Below are positions 1 to 4,824 of a DNA stretch of 7,379 nucleotides, in pieces; positions within the stretch are counted from its first letter, which is position 1, and each line of letters begins with the position of its first letter. This DNA is from an uncultured Clostridia bacterium (GTDB lineage: Bacteria; Bacillota; Clostridia; TANB77; CAG-508). Position numbers and translations under genes: made by a program. The notes below the pieces were generated by a model, which saw nothing but the letters and a program-made list of their open reading frames with translations, was not told the DNA's origin and did no database searches. The stretch is from NCBI GenBank assembly GCA_934167135.1, contig CAKPKI010000087.1, forward strand, positions 1-7,379. Reading direction: 5' to 3'.

Positions 1-126
1 TATGATGCTAGAATTATTACTAAAAAGGCTTTTGGGTTTGGTGACCAAAATGAGGCTACAAGTGGCTTCAAAATTTTGGGTGCAATACTTGCAATGGTTG
101 GTGGATTGATAGTTTTCTTTTGCTAG
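1..126 (+). CDS. C-terminal end of a small membrane protein (5' truncated)
   Basis: The frame is open from base 1 and ends at TAG 124-126, giving 41 residues. The visible end begins YDARIITKKAFGFGDQNEA and closes with a hydrophobic stretch (GFKILGAILAMVGGLIVFF, then Cys) that fits one terminal transmembrane helix. The cytoplasmic-looking segment before it is basic. The start and most of the protein lie outside the window, so no family can be assigned and no function is proposed. No convincing terminator follows before the next promoter at 153. The reading frame is supported by its length without a stop, ordinary AT-rich codon use and the coherent membrane helix. Confidence 0.6.
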   Translation, partial: YDARIITKKAFGFGDQNEATSGFKILGAILAMVGGLIVFFC

Positions 127-152
127 GAAACTAATTAATATTTTGATATAAA

Positions 153-181
153 TTGACAATATAGATTGAATATGGTATTAT
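153..181 (+). promoter_or_regulatory. SigA-type promoter of the 115-aa protein/nuclease operon
   Basis: TTGACA (153-158), a 17-bp spacer and TATTAT (176-181), with TGG directly before the -10 (extended -10). Transcription should start near 188, leaving a leader of about 164 nt before the GTG at 352. An inverted repeat TGTAGC (181-186)/GCTACA (207-212) straddles the -10 end and start site. Its left arm lies upstream of the predicted start, so it would act as DNA (a possible operator) rather than in the RNA. Confidence 0.75.
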
Positions 182-213
182 GTAGCATATTTAATCTATA
201 TAAAAAGCTACAA

Positions 214-271
214 TTGCTAGCCCTTTGAGATTTTCTCCTTTTAGTGGAAAACTCAAATCGGGCGAGAGCAA
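214..271 (+). promoter_or_regulatory. structured 5' leader, long imperfect hairpin of unknown class
   Basis: The leader folds on paper into one long stem: TTGCT 214-218 with AGCAA 267-271; an internal loop (A219 against GAG 264-266); GCCC 220-223 with GGGC 260-263; a UC bulge 258-259; TTTGAG 224-229 with CTCAAA 252-257; a bulged A230; TTTTC 231-235 with GAAAA 247-251; apical loop 236-246. That is 20 base pairs. The loop side contains CCTTTT (237-242), complementary to AAAAGG (333-338) at the edge of the Shine-Dalgarno of the downstream gene, so a loop-to-ribosome-site interaction is possible. I do not recognise a known riboswitch class. A cis-regulatory role is inferred. The rest of the leader (272-336) is AT-rich with no clear structure. 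Confidence 0.5.
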
Positions 272-351
272 AATAATAATTTATTAATTCAAATTTAATA
301 CAAATTCTAACACAGGTACCAAATATTACTCAAAAAGGGAGGAGAAATATT

Positions 352-699
352 GTGAAATTAGATCTATTAAAAAATATAACAGAAAAAATCAAAAATGATG
401 ATAATGTAAAAGAATTTATGCAAGATTTATCAGAAAGTTTAGAAAATAAAAATAAGCAAAACCCAAAATTAAAAGAAGATAGAAAAGAAGGACATTTATA
501 TTTAGTAACAGAAGATAGAAATGGCGAAGTTTATTTGTGGGATTTTACAGATAAACCGGGTCATGAATTTAAAGAGGTGATAACATCTGATGAGTTATTA
601 AAAGTTGCAAAAGAAGGAGCAATGCTTCAATATAAAGATGGAAAATATGAGTTATATAGTACTAATGGATATGATATGTTAGAAGAATCAGAAAAGTAG
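352..699 (+). CDS. acidic 115-aa protein of unknown function, first gene of the nuclease operon
   Basis: The GTG start is chosen because GGGAGGAG (337-344) sits 7 nt upstream. The protein has no signal peptide or membrane segment and should be cytoplasmic. Residues 1-45 are charged and predicted helical. Residues 46-105 look beta-rich with repeated aromatic positions (HLYLVTE, VYLWDF, LQYKDGKYELY). By hand count it has 27 acidic and 19 basic residues, a net charge near -8. I do not recognise the family. The endonuclease gene starts 14 nt after its stop, so the two are probably co-transcribed. An acidic partner next to a nuclease suggests an inhibitor or a modulator, much as Nin pairs with NucA in Bacillus, but this is analogy only with no sequence likeness claimed. 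Expression may be controlled through the structured leader upstream. Confidence 0.85.
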   Translation: MKLDLLKNITEKIKNDDNVKEFMQDLSESLENKNKQNPKLKEDRKEGHLYLVTEDRNGEVYLWDFTDKPGHEFKEVITSDELLKVAKEGAMLQYKDGKYELYSTNGYDMLEESEK

Positions 700-713
700 G
701 AAGGACTATAAAA

Positions 714-1469
714 ATGGGTAGGAAAAGGAACAAAAGAAACACTTTAAATGAACTAGTAATATTAATATGTATTGCAATCATAATAGGAATAACAGGATAT
801 TTTGGAATAGGAAATGCTGATAATAATACAAAAGATAATATAACAAAATCATCAAATTCCACAACAATAAACCTGGATAATATTCCAGAATATAATCAAA
901 GTCCATATATTGAAATTAATGGAAATAAGCCCTATTTTACAGAAAGCGAATATACAACAAAAGCATTTGAAACATATAGTGATTTAGACTCATTAGGAAG
1001 ATGCGGAGTGGCATATGCTAATGTTTGTAAGGAAATTATGCCCGCAGAAGGAGAACGAAGAGGTGCTATTTCAAGTGTAAAACCATCAGGATGGCAAACT
1101 GCTAAATATGAGGGAGTAGTTGATGGAAACTATTTATATAATAGATGTCATTTAATAGGGTATCAGTTGGCAGGAGAAAATGCAAATGAAAAAAATTTGA
1201 TAACAGGAACTAGATATATGAATGTAGAAGGAATGTTACCTTTTGAAAACAAAATTGATAATTATATAAAAAAAGAACTTAAAAACCATGTTTTATATAG
1301 AGTTACTCCTATATTTAAAAATCAAAATTTAGTGGCAAATGGTGTGCAAATGGAAGCATATTCTGTAGAAGATAATGGACAGGGAATATGCTTTAATATA
1401 TATGTTTATAATGTACAACCTGGAATTCAAATTGATTATTCTACAGGAAAGAGCTGGTTGCAGAAGTGA
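714..1469 (+). CDS. membrane-anchored DNA/RNA non-specific endonuclease (EndA-like)
   Basis: The 251-aa protein has a basic N terminus (residues 1-9), one hydrophobic segment at about 13-33 that should be an uncleaved anchor or signal, a low-complexity Asn/Thr/Ser linker at about 34-55, then an extracellular nuclease domain at about 75-245. The active-site region is LYNRCHLIGYQLAGEN (141-156), the counterpart of DRGH in the DNA/RNA non-specific nuclease family; R144 and H146 fit the catalytic positions, with Asn replacing the usual Asp and Cys the usual Gly. N161 and N170 (NLITGTRYMN) are candidates for the metal-binding Asn. Such enzymes cleave nucleic acid at the cell surface with Mg2+, for DNA uptake, nutrition or degradation of extracellular DNA; which applies here is unknown. 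ATG 714 follows GGAAGG (699-704). No terminator is evident between its stop and the next promoter at 1542. Confidence 0.88.
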   Translation: MGRKRNKRNTLNELVILICIAIIIGITGYFGIGNADNNTKDNITKSSNSTTINLDNIPEYNQSPYIEINGNKPYFTESEYTTKAFETYSDLDSLGRCGVAYANVCKEIMPAEGERRGAISSVKPSGWQTAKYEGVVDGNYLYNRCHLIGYQLAGENANEKNLITGTRYMNVEGMLPFENKIDNYIKKELKNHVLYRVTPIFKNQNLVANGVQMEAYSVEDNGQGICFNIYVYNVQPGIQIDYSTGKSWLQK

Positions 1470-1541
1470 TTAAATATATTAAGTATTAGAATGTCACAGA
1501 AGAATTGGTTTTGATTATTTAAAATTAATACAAAGAAATAC

Positions 1542-1570
1542 TTGACAATTTTATGTAAAACTGTTAAAAT
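1542..1570 (+). promoter_or_regulatory. SigA-type promoter of the 99-aa membrane protein
   Basis: TTGACA (1542-1547), an exact 17-bp spacer and TAAAAT (1565-1570). Transcription should begin near 1577, giving a leader of about 100 nt. The TTG of the -35 box opens an in-frame extension of the downstream gene, but that is a promoter sequence and not a start codon. Confidence 0.8.
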
Positions 1571-1582
1571 ATATTATATAAA

Positions 1583-1669
1583 GGATATTTACATAGCAAA
1601 TATCCAGAAAAAACTATTAATTTTTCTGGAGGGGCTATGTACACCTCCAGATATAACTAGTACTGGAGG
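1583..1669 (+). promoter_or_regulatory. putative translational attenuator: four overlapping hairpins and duplicated Shine-Dalgarno
   Basis: Four helices can be drawn. A: GGATATTT 1583-1590 with AAATATCC 1598-1605. B: CCAGAAAAA 1604-1612 with TTTTTCTGG 1621-1629. C: CTGGAGG 1626-1632 with CCTCCAG 1644-1650. D: CCTCCAG 1644-1650 with CTGGAGG 1663-1669. A and B share 1604-1605, B and C share 1626-1629, and C and D compete for the same CCTCCAG. Helix D buries the Shine-Dalgarno of the 99-aa gene (ATG 1677), while helix C frees it. A short reading frame with its own Shine-Dalgarno runs through the CCTCCAG arm. This is the architecture of erm/cat-type translational attenuation. The pairings are seen directly; the switching is inferred. 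Confidence 0.55.
1637..1660 (+). CDS. putative 7-residue leader peptide (MYTSRYN)
   Basis: ATG 1637, six further sense codons and TAG 1658-1660. It is preceded by CTGGAGGGG (1626-1634), whose GGAGG core is 4 nt from the ATG, slightly short but usable. The same CTGGAGG heptamer recurs as the ribosome site of the real gene. Codons 3-5 (ACC TCC AGA) lie on the CCTCCAG arm that can mask the downstream ribosome site, so a ribosome translating or stalled here would open that helix. The stop is 16 nt before the main ATG, also allowing coupling by re-initiation. The peptide is too short to judge by coding statistics, so the call rests on layout alone. Confidence 0.4.
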   Translation: MYTSRYN

Positions 1670-1676
1670 AAAAAGT

Positions 1677-1976
1677 ATGACTGTATATGAAATCACTATT
1701 ACTGTAAGAATGTTGTTGATGTTAGGCATTATTGTGTATTTCACAATATTTATTGTTGTGGAGGCATCAAAGAGAGAATGGAAAAATGAGATAAGAAAAG
1801 ATCTTTTTTTATGGATAACTTGTTTGGCAGTGACAGTTTTGGTTACTGCACTAGTTATGAAGTATGGGATAAAAGCCCAAGATGACTGGCTAGTGTTGAT
1901 TGGCAACTATTGCTTAGTTGTAATGCTTGTAGTAAAGAGCATATGTATATTCATGAAAATAAAGAATAAAGAGTGA
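1677..1976 (+). CDS. 99-aa three-helix membrane protein of unknown function
   Basis: ATG 1677 is chosen because GGAGG (1665-1669) lies 7 nt upstream. An in-frame extension to a TTG at 1542 would start inside the -35 box and run through the leader hairpins. The protein has three hydrophobic segments at about residues 8-28, 42-62 and 71-93, a basic loop between the first two (SKREWKNEIRKD, 31-42) and a Lys-rich tail. By the positive-inside rule the 31-42 loop and the C terminus would be cytoplasmic, and the N terminus outside. I do not recognise the family. It stands alone between its own promoter and a terminator. The attenuator-like leader implies tight translational control, as seen for antibiotic-resistance and stress genes, but no resistance function is visible in the sequence. 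Confidence 0.8.
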   Translation: MTVYEITITVRMLLMLGIIVYFTIFIVVEASKREWKNEIRKDLFLWITCLAVTVLVTALVMKYGIKAQDDWLVLIGNYCLVVMLVVKSICIFMKIKNKE

Positions 1977-1981
1977 TTTCT

Positions 1982-2016
1982 AAGGGGAGGTAGATGAATT
2001 ATATCTACCTCCTTTT
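1982..2016 (+). terminator. intrinsic terminator after the 99-aa gene
   Basis: A perfect 10-bp stem, GGAGGTAGAT (1986-1995) with ATCTACCTCC (2003-2012), and a 7-nt loop, starts 6 nt after the stop codon. The 3' arm runs into TTTT (2013-2016), and AAGG before the stem can extend it by pairing with these T's. The short T tract makes it of moderate strength. Confidence 0.75.
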
Positions 2017-2070
2017 CCAAGCGTTAAGTCATGTGGTAAAGCCTAAAATTAAAAGTTTTTTATTTGTTTC

Positions 2071-2099
2071 TTGACACTAAAAGTATTGAATGATATACT
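2071..2099 (+). promoter_or_regulatory. strong SigA-type promoter of the 136-aa gene
   Basis: TTGACA (2071-2076), an exact 17-bp spacer and TATACT (2094-2099), with TGA directly before the -10 (extended -10). This is one of the closest matches to consensus in the window. Transcription should start near 2106, giving an 87-nt AT-rich leader with no convincing structure. Confidence 0.8.
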
Positions 2100-2192
2100 T
2101 ATATTGACATAAAAAATTTATATATATTTATTCCGTTTTTACGCAACATTAGCGATTATCATAAATTAAAATAATTATTTTGGAGGAAAAAA

Positions 2193-2603
2193 ATGAAAAA
2201 AATTAAAAGTATTGCATTAAAAATTGTAAAAAATCTAAATGGATTTTGGACAAAAAACAAGCGGTCAATATTAAATTTTGTAATGAAATATATAAAAGTA
2301 ATATGTAATTTAATGAAAAAGTTCATTGTAAAATTTATAAAAATAGCCATGATATTAGCAGTAATAGGAGTGGTAATAAATGTGTTAGTTGAAAGGGGGC
2401 TGTTAGCCAAATTCCCAGAAAATTGGCCAGTGGTTTATCAATGGTTTAATGGATGGGAAAATCTAGTAAAGTTTGGAATAAAAACTATAGTAAATGGAAT
2501 TTATTCTATTTTTACTGGAAAATGGAGAGAATTCCATACAGAAAATAAAAAAGAAATCATCCAGCTGATAAATTCATTTATTAACTGGATAAATGCAATA
2601 TAA
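2193..2603 (+). CDS. 136-aa cationic, Trp-rich membrane protein of unknown function
   Basis: ATG 2193 has GGAGG (2181-2185) 7 nt upstream. Residues 1-50 carry 14 Lys/Arg and no acidic residue (the first acid is E67) and look like amphipathic helix. One hydrophobic segment follows at about 47-66 (IKIAMILAVIGVVINVLV). The C-terminal half is aromatic and amphipathic, with Trp at 78, 84, 88, 111 and 132. I recognise no family. The composition suits a protein lying on or spanning the membrane; membrane-active roles such as a toxin-like or holin-like peptide, or a membrane scaffold, are possible but unsupported by homology. It is a single-gene unit with a strong promoter and its own terminator, so it is likely well expressed. 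Confidence 0.8.
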   Translation: MKKIKSIALKIVKNLNGFWTKNKRSILNFVMKYIKVICNLMKKFIVKFIKIAMILAVIGVVINVLVERGLLAKFPENWPVVYQWFNGWENLVKFGIKTIVNGIYSIFTGKWREFHTENKKEIIQLINSFINWINAI

Positions 2604-2610
2604 TAATTTT

Positions 2611-2646
2611 CACAAAATCTGCTAGAATTACTGGCAGATTTTTGTG
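2611..2646 (+). terminator. intrinsic terminator after the 136-aa gene
   Basis: AAAATCTGC (2614-2622) pairs with GCAGATTTT (2634-2642) around an 11-nt loop, and CAC (2611-2613) can add to the stem with GTG (2644-2646) past one bulged T. The T-rich 3' arm serves as the tail. It begins 7 nt after the stop codon. Confidence 0.7.
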
Positions 2647-2736
2647 TTTAAACTAATCTAGTAATGATTTCTTTGTATTAATTTTAAATAAGCCATTAAC
2701 AAGTAATAGCTTTTTTTAGAAAGTACAGTCAGTATA

Positions 2737-2765
2737 TTGACAACATATTTTTTATGTGATAATCT
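2737..2765 (+). promoter_or_regulatory. SigA-type promoter of the acyl-CoA synthetase gene
   Basis: TTGACA (2737-2742), a 17-bp spacer and TAATCT (2760-2765), with TGA directly before the -10. Transcription should start near 2772, giving a leader of about 42 nt. Confidence 0.7.
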
Positions 2766-2782
2766 AGTATTGAAAACTAGAT
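2762..2782. promoter_or_regulatory. inverted repeat over -10/start site, candidate operator
   Basis: ATCTAGT (2762-2768), 7 bp, ACTAGAT (2776-2782): a perfect 7+7 repeat with 14-bp centre-to-centre spacing. It overlaps four bases of the -10 and is centred on the predicted start site, the position expected for a dimeric repressor site. As it controls a fatty-acid-activating enzyme, a fatty-acid-responsive TetR- or MarR-type regulator is a plausible partner, but I do not recognise the motif as a known FadR, FabT or FapR site. It is weaker as an RNA hairpin because half lies upstream of the start site. Confidence 0.45.
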
Positions 2783-2813
2783 AAATTATAAAAAAACGGA
2801 AAGGGAATATATA

Positions 2814-4538
2814 ATGGAAAGAGAAAGATATTTTAATGCAATAGAATTTAAAGATATCAAAGGAATAATATACAATTCAGCCAAACAATATGCAAAAAAC
2901 ACAGCATTTATATTAAAACATAAAGAAGACAAAAAAGTAACATATGAAAACATCACATACAAAAAATTATTACAAGATATCAATGCATTTGGAACAAAGC
3001 TATATGAAATGGGATTAAAAAATAAGAGAATAGCAATAGTTGGAAGAAACAGGTATGAGTGGGTATTAACACACTTAGCAAATTTATTAGGAGGAATAGT
3101 ATCAGTTCCGCTAGATAAAGAATTACAGGTAGATGAACTAGAAAGTTGTTTACAAAGAAGTAAAGCTGATGTAGTAGTATTTGATGAAAAATACACAGAA
3201 AATATAGAAGAAATAAAAAGAAGAGAAAATACAAACCTACAAGAATATATTTGTATGACAGAAAAAGAAGGATATAAAAATTTTTGGGATTTAAAAGCCC
3301 AAGGAGAAGAATTAATAAAGAAAGGACAAAAAGAATATATTCAAAATAAAATAGATGAAGACAAAATGGGAATATTATTATTTACATCAGGGACAACATC
3401 AAAATCAAAAGCTGTAATGTTATCACAACACAATGTTGCATCAAATGTATATGCTATGTTATTAGTAGAAAAATTCTTACCAACAGATGTAAACTTAGCA
3501 TTTTTACCATTTCATCATATATTCGGTTCAACAGAAATGATAGTAATGTTAGCTTCTGGATTAGCAACAGCATTTCCTGATGGATTAAGATATGTGGCAC
3601 AAAATTTGAGAGAATATAAAGTATCTTTATTTGTAGGAGTTCCACTACTTGTAGAAGCAATATATAGAAATATAGAAAAAGAAGTAGAAAAACAAGGAAA
3701 AACAAAAACAATTAAATTTGCTAAAAAAATAAGTAATGCATTACTTAAATGTCATATAGATGTTAGAAAGAAAATGTTTAAACCTGTACTAGATGCACTA
3801 GGCGGAAATATGAGGTTTATAGTATCTGGAGGAGCACCATTAGATAAGGAAGTTGCAAAAGGATTCAATGACTTAGGAATTGAACTTGTTCAAGGATATG
3901 GATTAACAGAAACTGCTCCTGTAATTGCAGCAGAAAATGCATATAAAAAGAGAAGCGGTTCAATTGGATTTCCAATGGACAATGTAGAACTAGAAATAGT
4001 AGACAAAGATGAAAATGGAATAGGAGAACTTCGTGTAAAAGGGCCAAATGTAATGCTTGGATATTACGAAAATGAAGAAGAAACAAATAGAGTTATAAGA
4101 GATGGATGGTTCTATACAGGAGACTTGGGATATATTGATAAAGATGGATTTATATTTTTAACAGGTAGACAAAAAGATATGATAGTTCTAAAAAATGGTA
4201 AAAAGGTATTCCCAGAAGAACTAGAGACTTTAATAAATAGACTTGATTTGGTAAAAGAATGCATAGTGTATGGAATGCCAGACGAAAAAGACAAAAATGA
4301 CTTAAAACTATCTGTAAAAATAGTTTATAATGCAGATGTTGTGAAAGAAAAATACCCAAATGCAACAGATGAAGAATTAAGAAAAATTATTTGGGAGCAA
4401 ATAAAGGAAATAAATAAAACATTTCCACCATATAAATATATTAAAAATATGATTTTAACAGATAAAGAACTTATAAAAACAACAACACAAAAAGTAAAAA
4501 GACAAGAAGAAATCAAAAAAATACTAGGAACTAAATAG
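2814..4538 (+). CDS. long-chain acyl-CoA synthetase / AMP-dependent acid-CoA ligase
   Basis: This 574-aa protein of the ANL adenylating family should activate a carboxylic acid, most likely a fatty acid, with ATP to an acyl-adenylate and then transfer it to CoA. The core motifs are in order: TSGTT at 191-195 (phosphate-binding loop, continuing SKSKAVML where many relatives have GxPKGV), GGAPL near 340, GYGLTET at 361-367 (adenylate binding), YTGDLG at 434-439 with D437 binding ribose, GRQKDMI from 451 with R452, and a C-terminal TTTQKVKR containing K560 at the catalytic-lysine position. No signal peptide or membrane helix is seen, so it is a cytoplasmic or peripheral membrane enzyme. AAGGGA (2801-2806) lies 7 nt before ATG 2814. 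It is monocistronic, ending in the bidirectional terminator. Substrate chain length cannot be read from the sequence; another acid, or transfer to a carrier protein instead of CoA, remains possible. Confidence 0.9.
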   Translation: MERERYFNAIEFKDIKGIIYNSAKQYAKNTAFILKHKEDKKVTYENITYKKLLQDINAFGTKLYEMGLKNKRIAIVGRNRYEWVLTHLANLLGGIVSVPLDKELQVDELESCLQRSKADVVVFDEKYTENIEEIKRRENTNLQEYICMTEKEGYKNFWDLKAQGEELIKKGQKEYIQNKIDEDKMGILLFTSGTTSKSKAVMLSQHNVASNVYAMLLVEKFLPTDVNLAFLPFHHIFGSTEMIVMLASGLATAFPDGLRYVAQNLREYKVSLFVGVPLLVEAIYRNIEKEVEKQGKTKTIKFAKKISNALLKCHIDVRKKMFKPVLDALGGNMRFIVSGGAPLDKEVAKGFNDLGIELVQGYGLTETAPVIAAENAYKKRSGSIGFPMDNVELEIVDKDENGIGELRVKGPNVMLGYYENEEETNRVIRDGWFYTGDLGYIDKDGFIFLTGRQKDMIVLKNGKKVFPEELETLINRLDLVKECIVYGMPDEKDKNDLKLSVKIVYNADVVKEKYPNATDEELRKIIWEQIKEINKTFPPYKYIKNMILTDKELIKTTTQKVKRQEEIKKILGTK

Positions 4539-4555
4539 GTCCTAGTTCTTTTTTT
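4515..4555. terminator. bidirectional terminator overlapping both convergent stop codons
   Basis: ACTAGGA (4523-4529) pairs with TCCTAGT (4540-4546). On the plus strand the T run 4549-4555 follows; on the minus strand the A run 4515-4521 supplies the T tail. The TAG of the acyl-CoA synthetase (4536-4538) lies in the loop and the TAG of the minus-strand gene (complement of 4542-4544) in one arm, so the genes end 3 bp apart and share one terminator. A second pairing, GAACTA 4528-4533 with TAGTTC 4543-4548, competes with it. Confidence 0.7.
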
Positions 4556-4709
4556 CTATCTTTTTTTCGCTTGGAACAATAATGTTTTTTGGTTTTTTGT
4601 CTTTGGTTTTTGGTTTAGCAGCATCAATATGTTCATAAACATCAGAGATTTCTAAATTTGAACCATCACCATTAATTACTTTAATTTCTTTTTTATTTTT
4701 ATCAGACAT
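4542..4709 (-). CDS. small charged 55-aa protein of unknown function
   Basis: The reverse strand encodes a 55-aa protein beginning MSDKNKKEIKVINGDG and ending IVPSEKKIEKKN. The start is well supported: AAGGAG (complement of 4718-4723) lies 8 nt upstream of the ATG (complement of 4707-4709), and a SigA-type promoter lies further upstream. The protein has no Cys or Trp and no hydrophobic segment. Residues 9-31 (IKVINGDG, LEISDVYEHI) could form a small fold; residues 32-55 form a Lys/Pro-rich, probably disordered tail. It is likely cytoplasmic, perhaps binding nucleic acid or a ribosome through the tail, but that is a guess from charge. It is transcribed divergently from the rRNA methyltransferase gene and convergently to the acyl-CoA synthetase gene. 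I do not know the family. Confidence 0.78.
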   Translation of the reverse strand: MSDKNKKEIKVINGDGSNLEISDVYEHIDAAKPKTKDKKPKNIIVPSEKKIEKKN

Positions 4710-4737
4710 TTTAGACACTCCTTATCAAATTTTTAAC

Positions 4738-4766
4738 ATATTATCATAAAAGATAGAAAATGTAAA
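4738..4766 (-). promoter_or_regulatory. SigA-type promoter of the 55-aa minus-strand gene
   Basis: Read on the minus strand: TTTACA (complement of 4761-4766), an exact 17-bp spacer and TAATAT (complement of 4738-4743), with TGA just before the -10. Its -35 is 6 bp from the -35 of the divergent methyltransferase promoter. Confidence 0.65.
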
Positions 4767-4772
4767 TAATAA

Positions 4773-4801
4773 TTGAAAAAATAACTAAAATATGGTAATA
4801 T
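4773..4801 (+). promoter_or_regulatory. SigA-type promoter of the rRNA methyltransferase gene
   Basis: TTGAAA (4773-4778), an exact 17-bp spacer and TAATAT (4796-4801), with TGG just before the -10. The start near 4808 leaves a very short leader (about 17 nt) that contains only the ribosome binding site. Confidence 0.65.
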
Positions 4802-4824
4802 AAAGAAATTAGAGGAGAAGAAAA

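Noticed and set aside
181..351. Known riboswitch (SAM, preQ1, THF, c-di-GMP, guanidine, fluoride) in the first leader
   Set aside because: None of the consensus cores I remember matches, so it is left as unclassified structure.
1470..1541. Terminator after the nuclease gene
   Set aside because: No stem followed by a T run could be found; readthrough into the next unit is possible.
1542..1676. 45-residue N-terminal extension of the 99-aa membrane protein from a TTG start
   Set aside because: The TTG is part of a perfect -35 box, the region contains the -10, the start site and hairpins, and ATG 1677 has a well-placed Shine-Dalgarno.
2104..2132. Second TTGACA downstream of the promoter of the 136-aa gene
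   Set aside because: No acceptable -10 exists at 16-18 bp; the nearest TATATT is only 13 bp away.
2131..2160. Small palindrome CGC-N7-GCG in the leader of the 136-aa gene
   Set aside because: A 3-bp stem is not significant.
3381..3425. Altered phosphate-binding loop (TSGTTSKSKAVML instead of TSGTTGxPKGV) as a sign of inactivity
   Set aside because: All other adenylation motifs and K560 are intact, and this variant looks usual for Clostridia-type homologues.
2786..4516. Several open frames antisense to the acyl-CoA synthetase gene
   Set aside because: They are Leu/Phe/Ser-rich shadows of A-rich coding sequence, without ribosome sites or family motifs.
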